Below, piece after piece: positions 43,884 to 52,579 of a stretch of 64,000 nucleotides of DNA. The stretch is from JAEVLT01 sp964484065 (GTDB taxonomy: Bacteria > Bacillota > Bacilli > Bacillales > Cytobacillaceae): contig CAZAEW010000005.1 in the NCBI GenBank assembly GCA_964484065.1, positions 35,383 through 99,382 on the forward strand, read 5' to 3'. How positions within the stretch are numbered: position 1 is the first letter of the stretch; each line of letters begins with the position of its first letter. The notes under the pieces were generated by a model. That model saw nothing but the letters and a program-made list of their open reading frames with translations, did not search any database and had not been told where the DNA came from. The position numbers and the translations under genes were made by a program.

Positions 43884-43928
43884 GGGAGAATCGGACTTAA
43901 GAAAACTGGACCGATTCTCCCTTTTTTC
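43884..43928 (+). terminator. terminator of the ABC-tetR operon
   Basis: AGGGAGAATCGG and CCGATTCTCCCT form a 12-bp stem, then six T. Confidence 0.88.
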
Positions 43929-43989
43929 ATGTGTTTTCGGAAAAAAACAGGACATCGAGCCCAGATTTTCTCCGCTTTATGAAAGGTTC

Positions 43990-44128
43990 GCAATTATTTC
44001 TACCAAGTTCACAACCATTTCTACCAAGTTCACAACTGTTTCTACGAAGTTCACAACTATTTCTACGAAGTTCACAATTATTTCTACGAAGTTCACAATT
44101 ATTTCTACCAAGTTCACAACTACGCCTG
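43990..44128. repeat. 21-bp tandem repeat array (TTTCTACCAAGTTCACAAC type)
   Basis: Six to seven units of ATTTCTAC(C/G)AAGTTCACAA(C/T)(C/T) repeat every 21 bases between convergent tetR and the HAD gene. The plus-strand frames over it encode only a 7-residue repeat. Confidence 0.93.
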
Positions 44129-44150
44129 CATAGCCAAGGTTATTGCAAGC

Positions 44151-45008
44151 CTATTCCTGCCCAAGCACTTCCCAAATTGCCCGCGCAACGCCATTTTCGT
44201 CATTTGCTGCGGTCACAACGTCACATTGCTTCTTAATCGCCTCATCTGCGTTTCCCATCGCTACCGATCGGCCGACTCGTTCAAACATGGAAACATCATT
44301 ATAATTGTCACCGATGGCCATCGTTTCCGCCAAAGGGATGCCCCGTTCCGCTGCAAATCGTTCCAACGCAATTCCTTTTTGCGCCTGGACATTGGTAATC
44401 TCAAGGTTTTCCTGTCCGGAAGAGCTGACAACAATATCCTCTATTTTCGCAAGCTCCTTATGAACAGAAGCAAGCTCTTCCAAATCAAAGGAAAAAGCAA
44501 GAATTTTATATATCAAGGTATCATCCACAAAAAATTTCTCATAATCATCAATCAAGCTGACTTTTTCAGCCCGCTCTTCCGCAAACTTCTTCACTTCATT
44601 TAAATCCGCATCCGGATTGGCGCTCTTGACAATATCGGTAATAATCGATACGGATTTTTCCCGGTCCTTAGTAAACTTTCCGCGGTTCGTATAGACCTCA
44701 AAATAGACGTTCCGCTCCAATAAAAGCTGCGCTGCCTCTTTGGCCTGCTGTTTATCTAACGGATTGGTCGAATAAATTTTCCCATCTGCCGTACGCGTTT
44801 CCGCCCCATTCACTCCTATCACCGGACATTTAAGTCCTGCTTCTTCCAATAAAAAGAGAACCTCATCGTATGCGCGTCCAGTGGTGATGACGACCTCAAT
44901 GCCTTGTGATTGGGCAGCTAGAATAGCTTGTCCATTTTCATCCGTAATTTTTCGGGACGTTGAATTTAACAGGGTCCCATCCATATCTGTTGCAATGCAT
45001 TTAATCAT
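44151..45008 (-). CDS. HAD-superfamily Cof-type sugar-phosphatase
   Basis: This protein of about 285 residues is a Cof/YidA subfamily phosphatase. Motif I is ATDMDGTLLNS, motif II VVITTGRAYDE, and motifs III/IV are in KGIALERFAAERGI and MAIGDNYNDVSMFE. A C2B cap lies in between. Substrates are usually sugar phosphates or flavin intermediates. ATG 45008 is preferred, with GAGGAAG 8 bases upstream, over an upstream GTG. Confidence 0.9.
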   Translation of the reverse strand: MIKCIATDMDGTLLNSTSRKITDENGQAILAAQSQGIEVVITTGRAYDEVLFLLEEAGLKCPVIGVNGAETRTADGKIYSTNPLDKQQAKEAAQLLLERNVYFEVYTNRGKFTKDREKSVSIITDIVKSANPDADLNEVKKFAEERAEKVSLIDDYEKFFVDDTLIYKILAFSFDLEELASVHKELAKIEDIVVSSSGQENLEITNVQAQKGIALERFAAERGIPLAETMAIGDNYNDVSMFERVGRSVAMGNADEAIKKQCDVVTAANDENGVARAIWEVLGQE

Positions 45009-45078
45009 GCTGCCCACTTCCTCTGCTGTTTTGCTGATACTATTTTACCATGATTATTATCTTGGTAACTTCATTTGC

Positions 45079-45747
45079 CTAGTTAATATACTTGCTTCCT
45101 TCCCGATAGCTCAGCGGGGAGACACAATGTGCCTCGAAAAATTCCTTGACGGAAGCAGGATTCGTTTTCGAGTATTCCCTTAAAGCCCAGCCAATTGCTT
45201 TTTGAATAAAAAACTCTTTGTCATCCGCATTTTTCAATATGTAATCATACAGCAAGTTTTCGTCTGTATTCTGTTTGTATTTTAACTGAAAAAGAATGGC
45301 AGTCCGCCGCAGCCACATATTGCCGGACACCGCCCAGCCGTTGACCCGCTCCCCAACCACTTCCGGATGGCGCATCGCAATCGTCCCAACGGGTTTTGCC
45401 GCAAGTGTGTCCACCGTATCCCACCAGGATTTCGTTGTGATCAGTTTTTCCATTAAAGCAATATCGCCTTTGTCCAGCTTTTTTAGAAACTTTTCAATAT
45501 AGGTCAACGCCGCATATTGATATTCCCTTTCTTCCTTTTCCCATAATTCCCAAATAAACGCATGGTTAAAAGGTTCGTTTAAAATGTTCGTTTCCTTAAA
45601 AAAGTGTTTTTCCAGCTCGCTTCGCAACGGCTTTTTTATACCAAGAAAAAGAAACTTGTTTTTCATGTATTGTTTCATTGGACCAGCTTGCGCCGCGCAG
45701 CGGTTTTTCTCAAAAATTTCACCCAATAATGCTGCAGATGCCACCAT
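45079..45747 (-). CDS. AlkD-like DNA alkylation repair protein
   Basis: This 222-residue HEAT-like repeat protein belongs to the AlkC/AlkD family, which excises cationic alkylpurines. The DNA-contacting Trp/Asp set is visible: TKSWWDTVDTLA, GNMWLRRTAILFQL and QKAIGWALREYSKT. TTGGAGGCG precedes the ATG. It stands alone, 62 bases after nothing but the next gene's start region. Confidence 0.88.
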   Translation of the reverse strand: MVASAALLGEIFEKNRCAAQAGPMKQYMKNKFLFLGIKKPLRSELEKHFFKETNILNEPFNHAFIWELWEKEEREYQYAALTYIEKFLKKLDKGDIALMEKLITTKSWWDTVDTLAAKPVGTIAMRHPEVVGERVNGWAVSGNMWLRRTAILFQLKYKQNTDENLLYDYILKNADDKEFFIQKAIGWALREYSKTNPASVKEFFEAHCVSPLSYREGSKYIN

Positions 45748-45820
45748 TTACCACGCCTCCAAAGAATAATGCTTCAGCACCTAGATATACTAATTTTAGC
45801 CTATTGAAAGGAGCATTAAC

Positions 45821-45973
45821 ATGACAAAGAAATATAATAGAGGAAGTCAAAATCAAAATTCTCCCCGCGCCGGACATGCCGAATCAGAGTTTTCAGCGGA
45901 ATTTACGAGCGGCGATAACAGCAAAGGGAACAAGCACAATAAAAGCCAGCAAAGCAAAACAAATCCCCATTAA
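45821..45973 (+). CDS. small hydrophilic protein, spore SASP-like
   Basis: This 50-residue protein is rich in Asn, Ser, Lys and Gln (starts MTKKYNRGSQNQNSPRAGH, ends SQQSKTNPH), with a short central EFSAEFTSGD. GAAAGGAG precedes the ATG. Composition and size resemble minor spore proteins of the SspN/SspO/SspP kind, but I cannot match a family with certainty. It is divergent from the AlkD-like gene. Confidence 0.6.
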   Translation: MTKKYNRGSQNQNSPRAGHAESEFSAEFTSGDNSKGNKHNKSQQSKTNPH

Positions 45974-45983
45974 ATAAGAAAAG

Positions 45984-46081
45984 TGCAAGCGCCTCGCTCA
46001 GCCCCGATGGTCAAATGTTCTGGCAAAAAAGTCCGCCCTTTGACTTTTTTTGCCAAAGAACATTTGACCCTGAGGGGCTAG
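45984..46081. repeat. dispersed palindromic element, inverse copy
   Basis: AAGCGCCTCGCTCAGCCCC and GGGGCTAGGCGCT frame an inner hairpin with arms GGTCAAATGTTCT and AGAACATTTGACC, extended by GGCAAAAAAGTC / GACTTTTTTTGCC. It is related to the element at 41213-41335 in outer segments, not in the inner hairpin. Confidence 0.72.
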
Positions 46082-46187
46082 GCGCTCCTCGAAAAAGCTG
46101 AAGCTTTTCCTTCGTGCGATGCTTCGCTTCCGAAGCTTATTCTTGTGAAGCTAGACAATTCTCAAGGCCCTAGCTTATACATATTAT

Positions 46188-46251
46188 AAAGAAAACTCGC
46201 CGATTGGCGAGCCTTAAAGGCGAAGACAGAGGCGTAGTTGCACTTATGCGT
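46188..46251 (+). repeat. 56-bp dispersed repeat, copy 1
   Basis: CTCGCCGATTGGCGAG, a 6-bp hairpin, is followed by CTTAAAGGCGAAGACAGAGG and CGTAGTT. The same block, with few changes, recurs at 63052-63112. Function unknown. Confidence 0.8.
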
Positions 46252-46254
46252 ATT

Positions 46255-46291
46255 AGGAAAGTATAAATTTTTTACAAATTTATACTTTCCT
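46255..46291. other. strong hairpin next to the dispersed repeat
   Basis: AGGAAAGTATAAATTT and AAATTTATACTTTCCT form a 16-bp perfect stem with a 5-base loop. Confidence 0.7.
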
Positions 46292-46299
46292 GGCTAATA

Positions 46300-46346
46300 G
46301 CTCAAAAAGGGGCAGACGCTTTGAAAAGACGTCCGCCCCCCTTACC
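46300..46346 (-). terminator. terminator of the tandem P-loop gene
   Basis: On the minus strand GGGGCGGACG and CGTCTGCCCC pair with one mismatch, followed by TTTTTG, directly after the stop. Confidence 0.75.
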
Positions 46347-46349
46347 TTC

Positions 46350-47453
46350 TTATGATTGATGAACTCCATTCATATCATTGATTTCCTGTAAAATGGTTTT
46401 ACGGAGCCGATCCACGACCGAAAAGTCCATTGCCTCTACATAAATGGCCTCCAGTTCATCATGGCATTCTTTTGCTTTTTCCAAATAGGAGATGGCTTCA
46501 GCCATTTTGTTTTTATACCGAGTGGAAATAAAATGTAAGGATTCTTCAAATATTTCATCGGTTCCCGGCGTAATTAACAGTTCGTACATATCAATAATTT
46601 CATCGCCGTCCCGGTTTGGAAAATATTCGTGCGGAGCCGTGCTGTCAAAAATGGCAATGCCAAGTTCCCTAAAGATCACCATATCTAAGCTGTGCGGATC
46701 AAAGCCGCAATGATAAATCTCCGTATCGATTCCCCGTTCTTCCGCAGCAGCCGCCAATTTTTTCAAGAGAGTAGATTTTCCTGAGCCCGGACGCCCTTTG
46801 ATAAAATAGCGTTTGGCGACATCTTCCGTTAAATTGGGAACGAAATCAACCGCTCCTTTTGGTGTGGCTGCTCCTAAAAAGCGATGGCGGACATCAGCCT
46901 TTTTATTTAAGTCCATCTTGCCAAAAAACGACTCGATTAATTTCTTTGTTAATTCATCCGCTTTTTGAAAGTCCATACTGCCAATATATATTTTTTCCCA
47001 TTCATCATGGATGGACAAAGCCTCGCCAAAAGCAGCATAAGCCTTTTGAAAATAATGACTGTTCCTGGCAGTGAGACGTTGAATATCTGCTTTATGAATC
47101 CTTAAAACTTGCGCATCCCATGCTTCACCAAGATTAATATATTCCTCCACGGCGCCGGGTGCCTGCGGTTCAATAACATGTGGAGCTGTTCCATCGACAA
47201 TTCCAACTTTTAAGGCTGGAATGATGACACCATCAATCGAATCATTATCCGATGAGCAATGAAGAAATTCAATATTAAAGCCTTTTTCAACGTACTCTTT
47301 TCCAATCGCTTTCATGAGTGAAGACTTTCCTGTACCTGGCCCGCCTTTTAAAATAAACAAGCGGTCCAGGCCCCGCAAATTGGAATCATACAGGTTAAAG
47401 AATCCTCGCGCCGTATTGCCGCCGGCAAAATAATTTCTAATTTTCCCTGCCAC
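46350..47453 (-). CDS. tandem P-loop ATPase of unknown function (PRK06851-like)
   Basis: This 367-residue protein is built from two homologous P-loop halves: Walker A GGPGTGKSS at 37-45 and GRPGSGKST at 220-228. Each is followed by a matching stretch (FLHCSSDNDSIDGVIIPALKVGIVDGTAPH versus IYHCGFDPHSLDMVIFRELGIAIFDSTAPH). I recognise it as a conserved Bacillus/Clostridium family without assigned function. No membrane or DNA-binding part is evident. It lies alone before ybaK. Confidence 0.8.
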   Translation of the reverse strand: MAGKIRNYFAGGNTARGFFNLYDSNLRGLDRLFILKGGPGTGKSSLMKAIGKEYVEKGFNIEFLHCSSDNDSIDGVIIPALKVGIVDGTAPHVIEPQAPGAVEEYINLGEAWDAQVLRIHKADIQRLTARNSHYFQKAYAAFGEALSIHDEWEKIYIGSMDFQKADELTKKLIESFFGKMDLNKKADVRHRFLGAATPKGAVDFVPNLTEDVAKRYFIKGRPGSGKSTLLKKLAAAAEERGIDTEIYHCGFDPHSLDMVIFRELGIAIFDSTAPHEYFPNRDGDEIIDMYELLITPGTDEIFEESLHFISTRYKNKMAEAISYLEKAKECHDELEAIYVEAMDFSVVDRLRKTILQEINDMNGVHQS

Positions 47454-47530
47454 TTTTCAACACTCCTTTTGGTGACATCGCAATCGTTTCTTAAACTATC
47501 GTATGCAACGTGCGCCAAATAGGTGAGTGC

Positions 47531-48007
47531 CTATTTTGTCAGGTCCGCTAATTTCCCGCCAGTTACATCTTTTAGCATCTGCGGGTCTAAAACAATTTGA
47601 ATGCCGATTTTTCCGCCGCTGACAGCCATAGAGGAAAGGTTGATGCAGCTTTCCTCCAAAAAGGTTTGATAATCCTTTTTCATGCCTACCGGGGAACAGC
47701 CTCCGCGGATATAGCCGGTCCACTTTTGAATGTCTTTAACAGGGACCATTTCAATCTTTTTTTCACCCGCGGTTTTGGCCGCTTTTTTTAAATCAAGCTC
47801 CGCCTCGACGGGAATAACAAATACAAAAATATTTTTGCTGGATCCCTGCGCCACAAGCGTCTTGTAGACTTCACGCGGGTCCTTGCCCACTTTTGCCGCA
47901 ACTGAAACTCCGTCAATTTTTCCGTCCTTGTTATCATATGTTAAAACTTGATAAGGAATTTTCTTTGCATCCAAAATCCGCATTGCGTTTGTCTTCACTT
48001 GTGCCAT
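47531..48007 (-). CDS. ybaK: Cys-tRNA(Pro)/Cys-tRNA(Cys) deacylase YbaK
   Basis: This 158-residue YbaK/EbsC protein hydrolyses mischarged Cys-tRNA(Pro). The family lysine is in AEKKIEMVPV-like GEKKIEMVPVKDIQ, and the GYIRGGCSPVGMKK loop is the substrate-binding signature. It starts ATG with GGAAGGATG upstream and precedes the P-loop gene by 77 bases. Confidence 0.92.
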   Translation of the reverse strand: MAQVKTNAMRILDAKKIPYQVLTYDNKDGKIDGVSVAAKVGKDPREVYKTLVAQGSSKNIFVFVIPVEAELDLKKAAKTAGEKKIEMVPVKDIQKWTGYIRGGCSPVGMKKDYQTFLEESCINLSSMAVSGGKIGIQIVLDPQMLKDVTGGKLADLTK

Positions 48008-48189
48008 TTCTGTTCATCCTTCCATATTTGCCCATTATCTTTAATATGTGACCATACATTGACAATCATATTTATACACGGAATAACCATAAAATTGTCA
48101 TTCGTTTGTCACTCTATAACAAAAATAATATTGTAAACTAAAGTCGATTGGAAGTCATATCATGATTTTCCTATTTTTCAACATATACA

Positions 48190-48205
48190 TGTGAAAAATA
48201 TCACA
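48190..48205 (+). promoter_or_regulatory. perfect FNR/CRP-type palindrome upstream of the radical SAM gene
   Basis: TGTGAAAAATATCACA matches the Bacillus FNR consensus TGTGA-N6-TCACA at all ten defined positions. It is about 100 bases upstream of the start, and possible -10 boxes lie at 48231-48236 or 48238-48243. Confidence 0.65.
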
Positions 48206-48231
48206 AACTTTATTATTATTATAAAGTTTGT
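48203..48231. other. inverted repeat overlapping the FNR-type site
   Basis: ACAAACTTTAT and ATAAAGTTTGT are an 11-bp perfect inverted repeat with a 7-base spacer, sharing three bases with the FNR-type palindrome. It may be a second operator. Confidence 0.5.
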
Positions 48232-48300
48232 TAACTCTATTATGTTGTTTATATGGTACTTTTTTCCTAGAGATGAAAAATTGCGGAGGGTGACTTAGGA

Positions 48301-50091
48301 ATGAAATACGATCTGGTTCTCTTACATGCTCCAAGTGTATACGACTTTCGGAAAAACTCTTTACTTGCTGGCCCGATCAGTGATGTGGTGCCTTCTTCGC
48401 CAGTTTTTGAAATGTATCCTATCGGGATAACCAGCATTGCCGATTACTTGGAGAGATATGGATTTAAGGTAAAAATTATTAATATCGCCAATCGGATGCT
48501 GATGAATCAAAACTTTGATGTTGAAGCGAAGCTTAAAAATATAAAAGCCACTTTAATTGGAATTGACCTTCACTGGCTTCCTCATGCACACGGAAGCATC
48601 GAGCTGGCAAAACTCGTCAAAAAGCTGCATCCGGAAACACCGATTATTTTCGGCGGATTATCCGCTTCTTATTATCATAAAGAATTAATTGATTACCCGT
48701 TTATTGATTTTGTCATGCGCGGCGATTCGACAGAGAAGCTAATGCTGATGCTGATGAACAGACTGCACTCCGGAAGCTCCCGTTTTGCAGACATTCCAAA
48801 TTTAACCTGGAAAAAAGGCGAAGAGCGCGGATATAACCCGATTACATATGTGCCAAAAGACTTGGATGAATTTGATGTGCCTGGGTACCGCTATACGATT
48901 CGGTCCGTGTTTAAATATAAGAATTTTCTTGATCCGCTCCCATATAAAGGCTGGCTGGAGTATCCAAATACTGCATTGTTAACCGCACGGGGCTGCACGC
49001 AGAACTGCCTGATTTGCGGAGGCTCCAGAGATGCATATGAGCAAAACTGTAAACGCAACTCGCTTGCACTCAGGTCACCGGCAAAGCTTGTCGAGGACAT
49101 TCAATTTATTCAGCGATTCAGCAGGGCTCCTATTTTTATTCTGCATGATATCCGCCAAGGCGGTGCGGAGTATGTTAATGAATTTTTTAGCTTGCTGAAA
49201 AAAATCAAGTTAAAGAATGAAATGGTTTTTGAGCTGTTCCAATATGCGGATGAGTCTTTCTTTGAAAAAATTGAAGAAGCTGTTTCAAACTATAGTATCG
49301 AAATTACCCTTGAAACGCATGATGAAAAATTAAGAAGACTAAACGGGAAATTCAGCTGTACGAATCAAAAGGTTATTGATACGCTGAACTTTGCCTTAAA
49401 ACACAGCTGCAAGAAAATCGACTTGTTTTTCATGGTAGGAGTTCCGGGGCAAACGTATCAAAGTTCACTGGAAAACATCGATTTTTGTGAAGATATTCAT
49501 CTTGCCTGCAACCAGGATCCGAGGATCTTTTACTTTGTTGCACCGCTCGCACCGTTCCTTGATCCGGCAAGCCCAGCATTTGAAAATCCAGAAAAATACG
49601 GATATAAAAAATTATGCAATACTCTTGAGGAGCACCGTACGGCGATCACTCAGCCTTCATGGAAGCATATGCTCAGCTATGAGACAAACGAAATGACAAG
49701 AGATGACATTGTCAGAGCAACATATGATACTGCTAAGCTTCTAAATGATTTTAAGCTTAAATATGCACTTATAGATCCTGATGCCTATTTTGATATTGAA
49801 GGAAAGATTGAACGGTCAATGGCATATATCGAAAAAATTGATCAACTGCTGGCCCTTCCGCCGGCAGAGCAGGCACAGGAATTAATTAAAGTGAAAAAAG
49901 AAATTGAAGAATTAAACCGCTACAGTATTTGCGGAAAGAATGAGCTCAAGTGGGAAGTAAAGAATAACTATGCCAACTTCTTTTCACTGGCAATGGTTGG
50001 GCTTGAACAGCTTTATGTCGATTATTCCAACAAGATTCGCCATCAATTAATGCCAAAACGCCGTGAGCAGGCTGAACTGGAGCTTAAATAA
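48301..50091 (+). CDS. B12-binding/radical SAM domain protein (TIGR04190-like)
   Basis: This 596-residue protein has an N-terminal cobalamin-binding Rossmann-like domain (about 40-165, with GIDLHWLPHAHGSIELAK and IFGGLSASYYH) and a radical SAM core with C232, C236 and C239 (GCTQNCLICGG). A helical C-terminal region follows (LLALPPAEQAQELIKVKKEIEEL). Cobalamin-dependent radical SAM enzymes do methylations or rearrangements; the substrate here is unknown. It is monocistronic, with GGAGGGTG before the ATG and an FNR-type site upstream. Confidence 0.85.
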   Translation: MKYDLVLLHAPSVYDFRKNSLLAGPISDVVPSSPVFEMYPIGITSIADYLERYGFKVKIINIANRMLMNQNFDVEAKLKNIKATLIGIDLHWLPHAHGSIELAKLVKKLHPETPIIFGGLSASYYHKELIDYPFIDFVMRGDSTEKLMLMLMNRLHSGSSRFADIPNLTWKKGEERGYNPITYVPKDLDEFDVPGYRYTIRSVFKYKNFLDPLPYKGWLEYPNTALLTARGCTQNCLICGGSRDAYEQNCKRNSLALRSPAKLVEDIQFIQRFSRAPIFILHDIRQGGAEYVNEFFSLLKKIKLKNEMVFELFQYADESFFEKIEEAVSNYSIEITLETHDEKLRRLNGKFSCTNQKVIDTLNFALKHSCKKIDLFFMVGVPGQTYQSSLENIDFCEDIHLACNQDPRIFYFVAPLAPFLDPASPAFENPEKYGYKKLCNTLEEHRTAITQPSWKHMLSYETNEMTRDDIVRATYDTAKLLNDFKLKYALIDPDAYFDIEGKIERSMAYIEKIDQLLALPPAEQAQELIKVKKEIEELNRYSICGKNELKWEVKNNYANFFSLAMVGLEQLYVDYSNKIRHQLMPKRREQAELELK

Positions 50092-50098
50092 AAATTCT

Positions 50099-50130
50099 AT
50101 TAAAAAAACCCCCGTTGAGGGGGTTTTTTT
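50099..50130. terminator. bidirectional terminator
   Basis: AAAAAAACCCCC and GGGGGTTTTTTT pair around GTTGA, between the radical SAM gene and convergent livF. Confidence 0.92.
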
Positions 50131-50836
50131 AATGTCCGCCTAGATAGGCATTACGGATTTGGTCGCTTTGATTCAGCTCATCTGCCGTCCCTGCAGCAAC
50201 AATTTTGCCTGTTTCAATTACATAAGCACGGTCGGCAATCGACAAAGCCATATTTGCATTCTGCTCTACGAGTAAAATCGTCGTGCCTGTTTTATTGATT
50301 TCTTGAATGATCGAGAAGATCGTTTTCACTAAAAGCGGGGCAAGCCCCATTGATGGTTCATCCAGCAAAAGCAGACGAGGCCTCGCCATTAACGCCCGTC
50401 CCATGGCAAGCATTTGCTGCTCACCGCCGGACAATGTGCCGGCCTGCTGCTTTCTCCGTTCTTTCAGGCGGGGAAACAGCTCGTAAACCTTCTCGAAATC
50501 TTCACGAATTTCTTTTTTATCTTTACGTAAATAGGCGCCCAATTCGAGATTTTCATCCACCGTTAAATTGGAAAATACCCGCCGGCCCTCGGGAACATGG
50601 GAAATTCCTTTTTTCACAATCACCTGTGCTGCTTTTCCGGCAACGGAATTTCCCTCCAACAAGATATCTCCATGCTTCGGTTTGAGGAGGCCCGAAATGG
50701 TTTTCAGCAGGGTGCTCTTTCCGGCACCGTTTGCTCCAATTAACGTTACAATTTCACCTTCATTAATCTCCAGAGAAACTTCTTTAAGAGCCTGGATATT
50801 CCCGTAAAAAACATCAATTCCGTTTATGCTTAACAT
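50129..50836 (-). CDS. livF: branched-chain amino acid ABC transporter ATPase LivF
   Basis: This 235-residue ATPase has Walker A GANGAGKST, signature LSGGEQQMLAMGRAL, Walker B LLLLDEPSMGLAP and switch VEQNA (Gln-Asn in the H-loop region as usual for LivF). It pairs with LivG. Its ATG overlaps the livG stop by one base. Confidence 0.95.
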   Translation of the reverse strand: MLSINGIDVFYGNIQALKEVSLEINEGEIVTLIGANGAGKSTLLKTISGLLKPKHGDILLEGNSVAGKAAQVIVKKGISHVPEGRRVFSNLTVDENLELGAYLRKDKKEIREDFEKVYELFPRLKERRKQQAGTLSGGEQQMLAMGRALMARPRLLLLDEPSMGLAPLLVKTIFSIIQEINKTGTTILLVEQNANMALSIADRAYVIETGKIVAAGTADELNQSDQIRNAYLGGH

Positions 50837-51618
50837 TATGAAACCTCCTCTCCGAGGTATGCTTCGATGACTTTTGGATTATTGCGGATTTCTGCAGGCG
50901 TGCCCTCAGCAATCAACTGGCCGTGGTCAAGAACGTAAATTCTTTCACATACACCCATGACAAGCTGCATATCATGCTCAATTAACAAGACGGTTAAGGA
51001 GAACCTTTCCCTAATAAAAGAAATCAGCTCCATCAGCTCGTGTGTTTCCTGAGGATTCATTCCTGCCGCAGGTTCATCAAGGAGCAGCAGTTTTGGATTT
51101 GCCGCCAGGGCGCGGGCAATTTCCAAGCGGCGCTGCTGGCCGTACGGCAAATTCTTGGCTTTTTCATTTAAAAACCCTTCAAGTTTAAAGATCTTCAAAA
51201 ACTCAATGGCCTTTTCTTCCATTTCCTTTTCACCGCGAAAGTGAGAAGGGAAGCGAAGAATCGAGCTGAACATGGAATGTTTGGAAAGGGAATGATAGGC
51301 AACTTTCACATTATCCAAAACGGACAGCTCGCTAAATAAACGGATATTTTGGAAGGTCCGGCTGATTCCTTTTCTAGTAATCTTATAAGGAGCTAAACCA
51401 TTTAATCTTTCACCTGCTAAAGAAACGGTGCCTTCAGTCGGGACATATACTCCTGTTATCAGGTTGAAAAATGTGGTTTTTCCGGCACCATTCGGCCCAA
51501 TTAAGCCAACCAGTTCGCCTTGTTTAAGTTCGACATTTAAATCGGATACGGCCTTTAATCCGCCAAAACGTATTCCGACTTTATCTACTTTCAAAAGCGG
51601 TGCGTTCGCTGTCATCAT
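50836..51618 (-). CDS. livG: branched-chain amino acid ABC transporter ATPase LivG
   Basis: This 260-residue ATPase has Walker A GPNGAGKTT, the long LivG insert (FSELSVLDNVKVAYHSLSKH), signature LPYGQQRRLEIARAL, Walker B LLLLDEPAAGMNP and switch IEHDM. It overlaps livM by 4 bases. Confidence 0.95.
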   Translation of the reverse strand: MMTANAPLLKVDKVGIRFGGLKAVSDLNVELKQGELVGLIGPNGAGKTTFFNLITGVYVPTEGTVSLAGERLNGLAPYKITRKGISRTFQNIRLFSELSVLDNVKVAYHSLSKHSMFSSILRFPSHFRGEKEMEEKAIEFLKIFKLEGFLNEKAKNLPYGQQRRLEIARALAANPKLLLLDEPAAGMNPQETHELMELISFIRERFSLTVLLIEHDMQLVMGVCERIYVLDHGQLIAEGTPAEIRNNPKVIEAYLGEEVS

Positions 51619-52565
51619 ACATGCCCTCCTTTAGGAGATTTACGCCCTTTAAACAAGGAGGTAAGTTCTTTCGTGCCCATCAAACCTTGCGGACGATAAA
51701 GCATCATGGCAATCAATACCAAGCTGTAAATAATCATCCTTGTCTCAGGATAATCCTGAAGGAAGGTTGAAACAATCGTTAACAGAATCGTTGAAATAAC
51801 CGCCCCGGACAGACTTCCTAAACCGCCAAAAACGACAAAGATTAAAATATCAAATGATTTCAAAAAGCCAAAGTTGGACGGCTGAATAATGTAAAAATTG
51901 TGAGCGTACAATCCGCCGGCAATCCCTGCAAAAAACGCTCCAATCGCAAAGGCTGTTACCTTGTAAAAAGTGGTGTTGATTCCCATTGCATCGGCAGCAA
52001 TCTCATTTTCCCGAATCGCAATACATGCCCGCCCATGCGTGGAATTCGTAAAGTTAGTAATGACGACAATCGTGAGAATCAGACAGCCCGCAAGCCATGG
52101 CCATGTTGTTAAATGGGAAACCGACATGCCGCTCGCCCCGCCGACATAATCAATATTAAGAAGGACAATCCGGACAATTTCACCGAAACCAAGTGTGGCA
52201 ATTGCCAAATAGTCGCCCTTTAATCTTAATGAAGGAATTCCGATAATCAATCCCGCAACAGCTGCAGCCAAACCGCCGACCAATAATGCCAGTCCAAATG
52301 GAAGCTGAAATTTCATCGTAATAATCGCTGAGGCATAAGCACCAACCGCTAGGAAGCCTGCATGTCCAATCGAGAACTGGCCTGTAATCCCGATAATCAG
52401 ATGAAGGCTTACCGCCAGAATGATATTAATACCGATAAAATATAGTGTATTGGTATAAAAGGGGTTTAGCGCACCGCCATTAATTAAAAACTGGACAGCC
52501 GCTGCAAAAATCACGGTCAAAACGATTGAGGACCAGAAGCCTTTCGTATGTTTTATTGTGTTCAC
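51615..52565 (-). CDS. livM: branched-chain amino acid ABC permease LivM
   Basis: This 316-residue permease has about nine helices and the family loop CIAIRENEIAADAMGINTTFYKVTAFAIGAFFAGIAGGLYAH containing the EAA coupling motif. It is 14 bases after livH. Confidence 0.94.
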   Translation of the reverse strand: MNTIKHTKGFWSSIVLTVIFAAAVQFLINGGALNPFYTNTLYFIGINIILAVSLHLIIGITGQFSIGHAGFLAVGAYASAIITMKFQLPFGLALLVGGLAAAVAGLIIGIPSLRLKGDYLAIATLGFGEIVRIVLLNIDYVGGASGMSVSHLTTWPWLAGCLILTIVVITNFTNSTHGRACIAIRENEIAADAMGINTTFYKVTAFAIGAFFAGIAGGLYAHNFYIIQPSNFGFLKSFDILIFVVFGGLGSLSGAVISTILLTIVSTFLQDYPETRMIIYSLVLIAMMLYRPQGLMGTKELTSLFKGRKSPKGGHV

Positions 52566-52579
52566 GCCAGAGTCCCCCT

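Noticed and set aside
43858..44133. 91-residue and overlapping 101-residue plus-strand proteins
   Set aside because: They encode only the 7-residue periodic translation of the 21-bp array and overlap tetR and its terminator.
46350..47453. anti-phage defence ATPase
   Set aside because: No nuclease, toxin or sensor partner is adjacent, and the gene looks like a conserved chromosomal family.
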